NCBI GenBank assembly: GCA_963556255.1
Contig: OY744609.1
Coordinates: 18,441,309-18,505,308 of the forward strand
DNA: 64,000 nucleotides
From: Allolobophora icterica
Lineage: Eukaryota > Annelida > Clitellata > Crassiclitellata > Lumbricidae
Direction of reading: 5' to 3'
Made by a program: the position numbers and the translations under genes. How positions within the stretch are numbered: position 1 is the stretch's first letter; every line of letters begins with the position of its first letter. Under the pieces are notes generated by a model. It did not search any database and had not been told where the DNA came from. It worked only from the letters and a program-made list of their open reading frames with translations. Of the stretch, positions 10,193 to 22,800 are shown piece after piece.

Positions 10193-10244
10193 TTAACGAC
10201 AAGCTGCACCGGCTTCTCAGTCGCTTTTAGTACACTCTTGTTAA
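10193..10244 (+). repeat. TTAA-bounded micro-element, copy 1
   Basis: 52 bp from TTAACGACAAGCTGC to TCGCTTTTAGTACACTCTTG then TTAA. Same orientation as the copy at 44735-44789. It lies just downstream of the DHRS7-like gene. Confidence 0.7.
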
Positions 10245-10653
10245 GGTGTTGGTCAGTTTTCAGTATATGTTTCCACAACACTTGTGCTTAGTTGTAGCAC
10301 AGAGACAACTTTATTTCTCCAGGCAACTGTCTGCTATAGCAAGGAGAACCAAACAGACAACTGTGGGATCGTGTAATGTCTTGGGTTTCAGAGATCTTTC
10401 ATCATCTGTACCACACGACTGGCTGTTGTCATTCCTTTTCCACAATGCAACAAAAGCCAGACACTCTGCACATGTTGTCAACTTCACTGGTTTGGCCTTA
10501 CATGTTTACATGTGTGTGAGTCAGGGCTCACCAGTGGCGAATTTTCCAGTCATCTGAGCATTCTTAGCTTACAGAGGAACGTGCACTTGAATACCACTAA
10601 GGCTAACGTATGCAGCATTTCTGTAACGTACTGAAAGGTGCCCTACTAAGTTT

Positions 10654-13600
10654 CTAAATACTAACTACACCTCTGAGAATTACGATTGAAAGATAAATGA
10701 CTACTTTACTTCCTATTTCTATAGTTTCTATCTTATGACTATACACAACAGCAACTAAACAATAAAAATCAAAAACTGACGCGAGCGTTATGGTTGGCAT
10801 GTACTGGGCAAAATATGCAACCATCAGAGCTGGCTGCCGACAAATCCAGACTTCTCTCAGTCGGTTGGCAATCGCAATTGTCATCAGCTCCGCACATCTT
10901 TCAGCCGACATTCGCTTACTGTCGCCTTCCTGGGAACCTTTGTGCATCTGTTCACAAAGTAACATGCCAAATACGATTGTTTCATATCAGTCTTGTGCCA
11001 CTATCTAGTGAGATGCTACGATTGATGGCACCCTTAGAAATTGTATGATTAAAGATTTGATCAAAGTCTCTATGCAATGTTCCCTTCCTGGTTGCACATG
11101 ATTTCTGTATCTCCATGCACTGGAAAAAAATGGCCACACAATGCAAATTTATCCAAAAAATCCTTTCTGCTCAGCAAATTTCTGAACAATGAAATATTTT
11201 ATTTTAAAGGGAACATTGCTCTATATGATGTTCGTTTCATGGGTACCTATCAAAGGTTCTTAAAATGTGCTACATAAACGTTCAGATACATACATTCATA
11301 CTTCAAACAAACACCTCAAAACACACAACTGTGTTGCAAGGTCAGGCAATGCTCCCCATAAATGGAGCCTCCGTGTCAACATTTCTGTAGTTTTCTGGTT
11401 GCATGCCAGTGTGCCAACCCTTTGCCCTTCATTTGTGGCATCACGTGAAATTAAGATGTCCAGAGTTCAGCTAGAAAAGTATAGTAACCCACTCCACCTT
11501 TGCTCCACCTGGGTTGAAAGACACTGTTTTGATGATGTTAGGTTTCCTTCACTGCTGAAGAGTTTCTTGATGAATTCGTGCTAGATATATGTTCACTGTT
11601 CAGTTTTGATTACAAGAAAGCTTCACAGAAAGAATCTCAACATACTTCTCCTGCCTTTGCCACAAATGCCACATTCGACAGATTGGAAACTACAGGACCC
11701 GGGCAGACAACTGTCACGGCAACATTCTTTGGCGCCAGTTCGACACCAAGCGAATAGAACCAACCCTACAAAAGTTACAACAGCTGAATCAGCAATTCTT
11801 TAAGCAAGACATAACTTTAGTTACCGGTAGTAGCCAACCTTAGTATGTACACGCACTGTTATACATTGGCTTAAAAGAAAGACTAAAATCATTAGTAAAT
11901 TACTATAGCAACTTCCAGTTGTTTTACATTACATTAAATCATCAAATTCATACCAAACTAATACAGCAATTCTAATTCTAATTAATTAAATATAGGTCAA
12001 TTTCCTACATTTTAAATACACTATAATTCACATCATAGCCCAGATGATTGTTAATAAGTCACAGCAAACATTTTATTTACACATATGCTTAGAGCATTTT
12101 ACTTGTTTGAAGCACAATAGTCCTACACAAAAATGATAGACAATAGCAACTTTCCAAAACTCACATTAACGGCAAATTTTGTAAGGCAATATGTTGCAGA
12201 GAATGGTAAGCCTAAAAAAGAAAGAAAAAATTACCGGATAAATTGCAGCATCATCTATACATATAGTTTCCTTATATGCAAATTTGTCCTGGTATAACGC
12301 TACGTCACAAAGCCTTTCTGTTCTATTGTGAAACCGTTTGTGACGTCACTATACTGTAGTCTTGACGACGGCGTTCAGAGCATTTTAACCAACGTCATAA
12401 TTATGACGGGAAAATACACTAGTTGTAGTAATACCTGCTTTGGAAGCCATGCTGCTCGTGATGATGACATGGCCCTTGCCACGCTCAACCATGTGAGGAA
12501 GAACACACTTTGTCATCGACACTTGGCCAACTACGTTCAGTTGAATCATCTCTTGATCAACGGCTAATTCTGTTTCAAGTGCCCAAGCCCTCTGCGATCG
12601 ACCGGCATTGTTAACTAGAATGTCAATCTGGACACACAAAGAAACAATTCCATGCCTTTGATTAGATTTTTGACTCATTGAATATTAGTCTCTTAGTATG
12701 TCCGACTTGACGCAAAACATAAGAGCTGTCATTTGTTGATGGGAACTCATTTGAGCTCGGCATGTATGTACAAGCTTGCTACTACTGCCTGACACTACTG
12801 CAATATTTTTAGTAGTCTGAACAATGCTTGCTAACAGAAGTCCTGTTCTTAATATAATATCAGTGTTTTATTCACCAAATATTGTAGCACAGAAACAAGC
12901 GATACAGCATTCTCTGGACAGTAGACCTACCTGTACTATACTAATTAAACATATTACATATTACATAGTCCACATTTCCTTATTACAAATGACACTTAAT
13001 ATCATGTTAGCTATCATAGAGAGCAACTCCAGTTAGTTTCTTTCAAATCACAATTGCAAAATTGCAGTTGTTCTTATAGAACATAGATAGACATGCATGC
13101 TACTTCAGCAAACTTTTCCTTCTTGGGAAATATCCGGTGTCTCCCCGTTACCAGCAAACTTTTTTGTTCTCATATTATTCACGAGATGGTGCCATTGTTA
13201 TCACCCTTTGCAAAATTAAAACGTGCTAAATAGACCAATGATCACATAGCTGAGGCGATTATTATGTGCAAGCTAGTTTACTTGGACCGAGCTAGGAACG
13301 CTTCCTCTGTAGAAGTTCAAATGGTGTTATAACTATATGCTATGAATCAGTGGTTCTGAATCAGTGGTTACTAGTAGTCATTCAATCAATGGCACCTGGC
13401 CTTAATTTCAATTAATTTTTCTTCCAGTTAGTCCTTTACTTTAACGACGAGCAATATTCCTTGTATGCAACCTACTTTAACGACGAGCAATATTCCTTGT
13501 ATGCAATCACAGTATAGCAACTATTTCTATACTATTTAAAAATTAGTCATGGGCTTATACCAGTAGTTATAATCAGTAAGTTACCACATTTTTTTACAGG

Positions 13601-15543
13601 AAAAGCTGTACAAATATTATCCAGCTGCTGCACAGTCACCTATAGAGTAGGTTCACGCATCCTTGTGTGCCATGGCACCAAGGTTGTGAAACACTGTTCT
13701 GAATGAAAGAACGAATGAATGAATAAATCTATAGACGAAAACAGAAGCAAACGTAACGCCAAGCATTGGTCAATTATCAAAAACAGACCTGACCAAATGT
13801 TTTCAGAACTTCGTCCGTAGCAGTTTTGTGTGACTCTAAGTTCGTCACGTCCAGAGGTAGAACAAGAACATCGTTGCTCTGCAGGCGTCCACAAGCTACA
13901 ACAACAATAACAGCCGATCACTTATTAACCAGGGTTTAAAGTGGGCGGGAATGCGTAGGAATGGCGCTCCCACTGCTCTCGAAATTCTTTGCCTGCGTTC
14001 CGACTGCTCACACATGCGTTCCAATAAAACTCTTCTTTGGAGTTCCCACTGCACACCCAACTCACTTTAACCACTGCTATTAACAAAAACTTCAATACTG
14101 CATAAGTCATTATATTTAACACTAATCTAAACAATTGCCTCAAATGCGTTTGTTTAGATAACAGATACTGTACAGTCAAGCAGCTTTATGTGGCGTAAAT
14201 TAAAGGCGCAATATTCTCGTTGTCTTCTAGGCTGCGCTCCATCTTACCTTCGTGACCTTTGCCGCCCGGTGTCCGACGTCGTAGCGCGTCGGGCACTACG
14301 CTCCTCGGCCAGAGGGGAGCTCTTGGTCCCGCGTGCTCGTTCTTCTATTGGGCAGCGCCGGGCTTTCTCAGTTGTGGGTCCCTCCACTTGGAATGGGCTC
14401 CCGCTGGAACTGCGATTACTACCTCTGAATAATTTGCCTGCATTTCATAAATCGCTCAAGTCTTTCTTTTTTAGCCGTGGCTGAGCTGGGAGCGCACCTG
14501 AGTAGGTATCTTGAAGGAGCGCTATATAAATTTTCAGAATGAATGAATGAATGAATATTCAGTAAATTCATACATACATACTTTGCAATTGAAAACAACA
14601 TACAGCGTTAGTCTACTGTGGCAGTGACACTTACTCAAGGACTTCTTTTTTACATCTTCCAGTTGGTCTTTACTTCTAGCGGACAACACGAGACGGCACC
14701 CAGCCTTGGCAAGCTCATAGGCGAGATATTCACCAATTCCACTTGAAGCACCAGTTATCCAAACCACCTGGCCTTTCAGAATCTCTGCATTTGTAAAACA
14801 ATAAATCCATCATGCAAAGCCATGGTGTACATAATGATTAACTGAAAATTTAGAAACCTAAATATTTCAATTCATGGACTCGGGAACAAATTATTGAATT
14901 GATAAAGTAGCGAATAAACAACAAAAGCATATACTGTTGATCAGTTAATCGATTCAACTTATAAATCAAAGGCAATTCACTCCCTTCATTATCTACATGA
15001 TTATTATCGGGGAACTGAACTTCTGGAGACCTTTGTGCTTTAATGCAAAAATTAAAGTCAAGTGAAAAAAATTAAAATAAACAAATCCATTGAATCAAAT
15101 ATATATCATTTAATTCAGTAAACCTTTCATTCCTTTACCTGTAGATCGACGTATAGACACATTGCGACTGATTCTTTTAGCAGCAGATGGAAGAACCTAT
15201 GGGTCGATCGGAAAATGATTGAACCTATTGGCGGATGGGAACACAGATGAACTTGAGGGTGGAGGGGCAGATAGACGAATTTGTGGGTCGATGGGCAGAT
15301 GTGGATTAAACGGTCAATGGGTGACATGCGGAACAATGGACAGAAAGATGGACGAACCTAAGGGTAGATGGGCAGAATGGAAAGACCTGATGAACAAAAC
15401 CGGCAACCTATATCCTCACCTGGCTTGCTACCAAACCGTTCTGCACACATCAGCCCCAGGTCTCCATCTGCTAAGACAAGTCTCAGCAACTGAATAACTA
15501 TGAAAGCCAGGATAATGTACACAACAGCCGTCAGTAAATCCAT
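10654..15543 (-). CDS. DHRS7: Dehydrogenase/reductase SDR family member 7 (DHRS7-like), 7 exons
   Basis: Seven minus-strand exons join in phase: 15543-15420, 14784-14635, 13895-13789, 12627-12435, 12211-12165, 11765-11646 and 10947-10654, with GT-AG introns, giving 344 residues. Family: classical short-chain dehydrogenase, anchored in the ER membrane in vertebrates and acting on steroid or retinoid-type carbonyls with NAD(P). Seen here: an N-terminal hydrophobic anchor (about residues 5-24), the DHRS7 signature [12 protein letters not shown], cofactor motif TGASSGIG (52-59), NNAG (133-136), Ser186, and YCLTK (Tyr199, Lys203), then CPGPVVSN. The tail [21 protein letters not shown] matches DHRS7, but the last 35 or so residues are hydrophobic and unlike the vertebrate C-terminus. 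The start codon leads directly into the anchor; a splice acceptor at about 15585 implies a 5' untranslated exon. Intron 2 contains a LINE fragment. AATAAA occurs at 10310-10315. Confidence 0.92.
13438..13506. repeat. Tandem duplication of 36 bp
   Basis: Two identical copies of ACTTTAACGACGAGC plus AATATTCCTTGTATGCAA, 36 bp apart, in intron 3 of the DHRS7-like gene. Each begins with the TTAACGACGAGC end of the micro-element family but then diverges, so the relation to that family is uncertain. Confidence 0.8.
14188..14556 (+). mobile_element. CR1/L2-like LINE 3' fragment in DHRS7 intron 2
   Basis: The frame 14188-14484 encodes only the C-terminal part of ORF2 ([66 protein letters not shown]). 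It is followed by a GCGCTATATAA motif and an (AATG)n tail. It is antisense to the host gene. The frame is uninterrupted, so this copy is younger than the one at 9.1 kb. Confidence 0.85.
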
Positions 15544-15585
15544 GATGTCTCAGCTCTGATCTGCTCAGCACAAAGGTGTCTTCAC

Positions 15586-17420
15586 CTGTAACAAGCAAAA
15601 GGCTGATACATGAGTAATTGAGTACTGCCATCGACTTGCAAGCACTTAAGTAAGTTACACAAAAGGATCTGTAACAAGTACACTTATACATACACGCACA
15701 TATGTATATTCACGTAAATATACATTTTTACAGCGACTGGAGAAAGATGGAAAGAAAATCTGATAGAGTCTTGGGAAGGTTTGAACCCGGTAAGTTTGCC
15801 TTTAGTTATGGTGTTGTCTCACTTGACCCCACTCCTTTGCAATCTTCTGCATCTGCCCATTCCCACAGCACAAGGAATCATTTGCAAATGTGGATATCCG
15901 TCAAACTGGGAAACACGACAGGATAGTAGCTGCTTCAAATGCATCTAATTAATTGTAATCGTAATCTCAAAATTTCTGCAGGGCCCAAAAAAAGTGAGGC
16001 CATGGGAACCAGCTTATTCACAGGAGCTTAGTCAAATCAAATAGTTAGGCGGGGAGTGAAATCGGTTCCAGGTCACGATCCAAAGGGTCAGTCAGGCAGA
16101 CAGTCAGGCGGCTAAACTGGGTGGTGTTTAAAATTGAAGCGGTCTTCTGTAGGTAGGGGGAATTAATGCTACATGGCCCTTCAACATCGACCCTACCTTA
16201 CAAAACAGTTCACTACATGAAATAGCATAATATGGTAACTCATTTTCATGTAAGGTGTACTGTTCGTTTTGTTCCCAGGGCAGCGATGTGGATACTTCTC
16301 CACTCAGTTGTCTCAGTATATTGTCCCGTGCAAAGCAGTTTTTCCAATGTTTAACAACATCTCCTCTCTCCAGGCTTGGGACTGGCACTACAGGTAGTGT
16401 GGAGTACAAAGCCTTTCAGCCTAAATACATACTTATATAACTTAGTGTATCACTACGTGCCTTTGTCTTAAGGAGAACCTCGGAGCTTCTCATTTGAAAA
16501 TATTAGGCAGTTTGAAAATCGATCACGCTGAATTGAGTAGGCAAGCGATGCATATATCATCTTTTTATAACTGCATATAATTAGTGACATTACGAATGAA
16601 GTCACGCAGCATGAGGTGTCGACCATGTTGGTATGGCCAGTCATATTCGACGAAATTGGAGTGATTGATCAGTCAGCAGTCAGCACGCATCAACCACTGC
16701 CGTGGTACATAAAATATTGGTCTGGCTCCAGGTTCGTCTATCATCTTGGAGTCTAACTACAACTCATCGAGCAAGAACTGACGGTGTGACACTTTCGGCT
16801 AGATGAGCGATTTACCGCTCGCCCGGACCGCTCGCCCAGCGACACCTGCACAAGGGTTAGACAGTCGACGTGTGCCATTCGGGTACTGGCCACCCAGGGA
16901 CTAACAGGCCCATCATTACGTTGTCTATGCCACAACGGTGGCAAGAAATAGCGCTCGTGAATAGGCTGGTGTCCTGCGCTTGGCCTTCGAGTGGCGCTTT
17001 AGAAGTTTGGAGATTACGATACGATTACGATACGAAGGATGCCGCATGCGGCCCCTGCTTGGTGGGGATTCGTTGGAAAGGAAGGATGCGAAAGACTCCA
17101 GGTCGTACCGAGGAGACTCGTCAGAGCACGATACGTTCCTGCCTCCCAGCAAGGCTTCGAGCGGCTCTGTTAGGGCATCGACTTCCGACTGTTCGCTGGA
17201 ATCATCGCTGACCCAGCTCATGTTCTGCACGATCTGTTACCTCCAATAAAAGCGACCGGACACACTTTGCGATCCCGTGCACATAACCGAATCATCCCAC
17301 CTGCTGATAATCTCGCCCGTAAACCTAATATCATTAGGATGATCCATACCCGATAAAACTTTCATGTACACAAAAGTGTCGTTAGCAGTTGGTTCAATAA
17401 AGGATATCATATACTTACTT
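15586..17420. other. Intergenic DNA between DHRS7-like gene and NOC4L
   Basis: No supported gene. Minus-strand frames at 16128-16409 (93 codons) and 16925-17230 (101 codons) lack recognisable domains or splice context. 16955-17040 contains AATAGGCTGGTGTCCTGCG...GCGCTTTAGAAGTTTGG followed by GATTACGATAC repeats; the same repeat end occurs at 63512-63585 and 30628-30700. The 5' untranslated exon of the DHRS7-like gene may lie here. Confidence 0.4.
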
Positions 17421-18022
17421 ACTTTGCTAGGCGAGCGACCAATTAGAAGCTCTGGATGAGCTCTCTATAAACCCGAAACTCGCAAAGGAGCGTGAAGACC
17501 AAACGCACTCCACGAGGACGCTTTATCAACTTGCAAAAATTGCAAACAGACAACTGCTACACAGCGTCCCCTAACCTCAACGCACGTCGTAAAACTTTGA
17601 ACCAAGAATTTTGACTTTGAACTTCACGGCGCTTATCATGATACGAAAGGCGCTACAAATATGCAGAGAAACGTGCGCACCAAATGTACACAGGACCAAA
17701 GTACACAGACCGAAAAGTCGTGTAACTAGTTGGAACACATAAGCACCGCAGCACCTCTGACGCTCATATAATATTATTAAGTCTTGTTTACACAACAAAT
17801 TCAAGGCATTGTATTACCTCTATCAAGGCAAAACGACGAATAATTACGTTTTCATAGTAAAGTTTTGCCTGCTGAGAGTTAAACGTTATATTTAATATCA
17901 GGTTACAAAAAATTTAAGCGTGGCGACATCTGTGGGTAGGAGTGCACCAGATAAACAATAATATTTTGTACTAGTTCCCATTTCTGTATGCCTGGATTCC
18001 ATGAGCAACGCAATATCACAAG

Positions 18023-18186
<164 letters not shown>

Positions 18187-18769
18187 TGAGTAAAATGCTA
18201 TTTAATATATATATAGATAATGCATTTTATGTGTTATCTTATTTGTCTCTGGAAACACAAGCTGCCTCTTTAATTAGAATACTGGTTCTCTGCAATACGA
18301 TGACTTGTGTACGTAGGATCTGCAAGTTTCTTAAGGATGAGTGATATAAAAATAATAAATTTCTTCAATGTTAAAAAATCCAAGCCTTGTGAACCAACTC
18401 ATGTGCAAGTGCTCAATCAAAATCAAACTCTGTGATTCAACGTTCATGAAGCAGGAAGGACAGTTTTCGTTTAGAATGAAATTTCAAGCTGGGAGGAAAT
18501 TGTCCAGAGCCGGTTGAGTTGTCAATCTGTTACCATTACTCAGTCTTCATGAGCTCATAATCTTCTTGAACAAAATTATTCACATCTCTGCGAGTATAGA
18601 AATGCTTTACCATCACATAGCATTGAAAGGCAAAACATTATCACAGTCTACAGCTTTTCTTGCTCATAAATACAAAAGTGAATGGGCTTCTGATTTCAGA
18701 CCATGCTATGCATTGTATACAGTATGTAACACACACGTTGTAACTCATTCATTCAGAATTTAATATAGT

Positions 18770-18895
18770 GCACCTTCATGAAACCTACTCAGAAGCGCTT
18801 TCAACCCAGCCACGGCAATAGAGATTAGACTTGAGCAGCTTGTAAAAAGCAGATGTAATCTGTAAAAACCATCTCTTTTCTAGTGCTCTAGTCTA
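18770..18895 (-). repeat. LINE 3'-end remnant
   Basis: CTCAGAAGCGCTTTCAACCC then AGCCACGGCAAT resembles the minus-strand tails at 45858-45900 and 42025-42060. No coding portion remains. The rest of 18190-19820 shows no supported gene. Confidence 0.5.
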
Positions 18896-19826
18896 ATCCT
18901 GGCACATTGATCCATTTTTAAAGGATGATGGATGTTTCCATCCAGTGATCCACCAGAATAAATTTGCCACACCTTGAAAATGACACTTGCTATCAGGCAA
19001 ATAATCAAGACCTGGAGTATTTCCAGTGCTTTTTCTACTAGAAAAAAAAAGGTTCTGGCAGGGATTGTTTTAACGTGCAATGATACACAAAATGTGCAGT
19101 GATGAAAGGCTGTTAACTGCTGTTTGTGCACGAAAAGAATTGTAATTCTTAATTATTTATGATTTTTATGCACTCCGGCGCTTGTCATGTGCAGTGATAA
19201 ATTTTCCTTAAAACATGCCCTGGGTTCTGGAACGGAATAATTATGACCGGGCTAAAATCCCAAGAAAAACGGGATTAGGGGTTGGGAGGGGTCTCAATAA
19301 ACACTGAGAACAGATCACAACACTGAAATTAAATTAAAATAACAAAATTATTGTTTTTATTATTAAAATAAATTATTTTTTAGTAGCCGAAAAAAGGTGT
19401 CAGAACGCCATTCCACTGCCTTCCGGTTGAAAAAAACATAGAGTATTTCCATTTTCAATTCAGTCAGGATAAGAAAGAACTATGGACAATTGGACATGTT
19501 TAGAATCTTTGTTCCAATTTCATGGATTTCTTTACCATCATGAATCCAGAATCTGAATATTTACATGGCATCTTTCAAAGACCTATCGAATCTGCCTAGA
19601 ACTTTATATGTCCTAATCATCTGCTATTCTTATTATACCCAGTTCTCCTAGTAACCAGTAATTGATTCTTCATAATTTCCAGCAGTCTCATATAACCCAT
19701 TCTGTTCAGTACGAGTAATTCACTCTTTATAATTTCCAGCATTCTGTCAACATTTGTTGAAAATATTCAGCACAACAAACTCAATACATTGTTATGCACG
19801 AAAGTTGTCATCATTTTTATTCATTG

Positions 19827-22800
19827 TTACTTAAGTTGCCATAAGTCTGAAAAAATAGAACTCGTGGAAAGTCCAGGCGGGTTGAGTGGAATTTTTTTCG
19901 CAATTTTTGTTTGTTCCCGTGTCACCAACTAAAAAAATCAAACACAAATTTGGGTTAATAGCATACACAAAAATCCTAAACTGCCTTATACAAGCAATTG
20001 CAAATATTCCACAATATGTTGAAACTTAAGATGAAAATTGGCTATATTTAACAGAGCAGTAACTTCCAAAAAGCGGCTATAATGAATCTGTCTAATCAAC
20101 ATTACAAAAACCTTAATAATAATACAAATAATAATGAAACAGTATCATACAGTACATCTGTACCTCGTCTATTTTTGTTTCAAACAGATCTGAAAGGTCT
20201 TGTTCATGAGCAACATCTTCAAACTTCTTTGCTTCAGTCGCCACAGCGTGAAAGTGATGCTCCTGAAGACACTGGAAAAGGAATAGGCAAAAAATCGACA
20301 ACTGATCCGAGAAACCTTTAAATGCCAATGCTTTAACAAGTTCCCATCTAACCATTAGTAATTACAACACAATCTTAATAATTACAACATAATCATAATT
20401 AAACAACACTCCTAATTAAACAACACTCCTAATTTACCAACTAAGTGAAAACATTTAAGTCATGTACCAGTATAAACAAAATGAGCTACTTCAAACTAGC
20501 TGGTATTAACTGGATTAACAGCCACTTAAAAAGTTACAAATGCAGGCAAATTTGTTTTCAGTTTCTAACTGCATATTTTAATGCTTATCCACCAAATAAC
20601 TATCTTAATAGCAACTTATATTTACAATTCTAAGTGATCTTAATCTAACTATGAGAGATACACAGAGCTCTTTATATACTACCTAGTAGCATTATTAAAA
20701 GTCACTTATAATGCACTATCAGTGCCGGCCTTAGGGGTGTGCGAACCGTGCGGTTGCACGGAGCCCGCAACTTAGGGGGGCTCGAAAATGTCACAGAAAA
20801 TTAACATGAACAAGACAGCCCTAATAATATTTTTTTATATTTATTCCGAATATTTCTATAGCACCTCTCGAAGTCAACTACTACTCAGAGGCGCTCTCGA
20901 CTACAGCATTTGATACTGTGCCGGAATTTTCACGCCGAAGCGCCACGAGCAATTGCGAGTGAAGGACTTCCCCAAGGTCCGTACTCAGCGGCTAGAGTGG
21001 GATTCGAACCTGCAATCCTCCGGTCACAAGGCGCCGAACTTACCACTGAGCTACCACGCCCCACAAAAAAATAAAATAAATATTATTATGGTTTCGATTA
21101 AATCTTCTTCTTTTGTCAATAAAATAAAAGGCAACTTCCTCTATAGATACTGAAACTTGATCAGGTATCCCAGAATTCTCGTGTATAGTTACATTTGACT
21201 TGCCAACAATCGACTAAAATAATTATAATGATTAGCAATGAAAAACAATTTGACCTGTGTCATTGGGGCCCGTACAGTTTACTTTGCATGGGGCCCGAAA
21301 TATACTGAGGCCGACACTGGCACTATGGTACATAACCCTGAGATCACATCCTAATAAAGGCAGCCATGCATTGTTGCAGTACCTACTCAAAGCAAACATA
21401 TGTGAGCGAGCTTCCTATGATTTGGTTACAGCTACCAACAACTGTCCACTAACCTTAATCTCCCAAAGTGAGCTTTCTATGGCTCTGGAGTTTACTGGAT
21501 CCAGTTCAAATGGATCATATGGATCAGCAGCCATTGCTATCAAAGCAAACAAGTTTAAAATCAATGCAAGTAAAGACCAAGACTGTTGGGAAGAATAGTA
21601 AACAGTGCCTTTCAGAAATTCTTAATAGGAGATGTACAAATATAACAATACATACATAATGTACATAGAAACATCCAGTGTGCGTGAAGGCAAGACGGAC
21701 TCAAGTTGATGTTTGAACGTGTGGCATCTGTATATCAAATGTAGGGGTCAGCCGGGTAGACATTTTCCACTGAGTACCGAATCCGAGTATTTGGATGTAC
21801 TATTTGCCAGATCCGGGTACGAATTGAGTACCATTTGTTCCATATGCGAAGCTTCACATTTTCATGTAATGAAAAATTATCGAAATAAATTTCTGTACTT
21901 GTAATCAGTGACTAATACATTTTGAATTTTAGAAATAAATAATGAATGAAATGGACTTGACTTCCGTTGTGGACTTCCAGTGTTGGTGCTTTTTTGTACT
22001 TTTTTTTCTTCAAAATGAATATGCTAGATGAAGCTCAAAGCTGATATTATGAGCCTACAAATTCCGGCATGCGAGACAAACAAGCAACTATATGCGTGTG
22101 CAGTATTTGCCGAGGCGAATACTTCCGAATAGTGCCAAAAAAGGGGATATTCGGCCGAGGCAAATATCCCGGGCTATTTTCGGCTGACCCCTAATCAAAT
22201 GCCTGCGTTCACTTTACAGAGCCGCTCAAAACCAAGGCAAATGAAATGTATCTGCTGGAAAATGACATATGCAAGACATTCTGCTACTCTTACATGCATC
22301 TGGCCATTTGCGATAGACTCTAATCTAACATTTTACACCTATAGTCCCATTAAAATTATGCACAAGGCATCATTTATTGGCAAGTCAGCACCTACTCATA
22401 GTAAGGTCAGTTTCAGAAGAACAGTCCAGTGATGCCGACAGGAATATTATACTGCCACTTAGCATTTAACAAACTATGCTACCTTCAGCTCCTGGTCTGT
22501 GTAAAAGTACGTTGCATGTTGGATGGCGTGCCAGCCAATTTCGGATCATTGGCAGGACACACAGAAGTGACTCCGGTGGTGCACTGAGTGCCAATCGAGA
22601 CATCTTCTTAATGAAAGCTGCTACCAGATGTGCTGGCAAGTGGCTAAAACAACAAGTCAGTTATCCTCATACACTGGAAACACCTTAAACATGCTTTACT
22701 ACACTACAGTGCAAGTTCTGACAAAAGGTGATTGGAGAGATGGATCGCAAATTTAAATGAGTTGTTCAAATCTTCATCTGGATAAAATTCACTTCCAACC

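Noticed and set aside
16925..17230. 101-codon minus-strand frame rich in acidic and serine residues
   Set aside because: It overlaps a repeat tail (16955-17040) and has no recognisable domain or convincing splice context; left as unsupported.
18880..19131. Hydrophobic minus-strand frame considered as the last NOC4L exon
   Set aside because: The exon at 19928-19827 fits in phase and carries the expected IPLNPPGL...IFSDLWQLK ending; this frame has neither.
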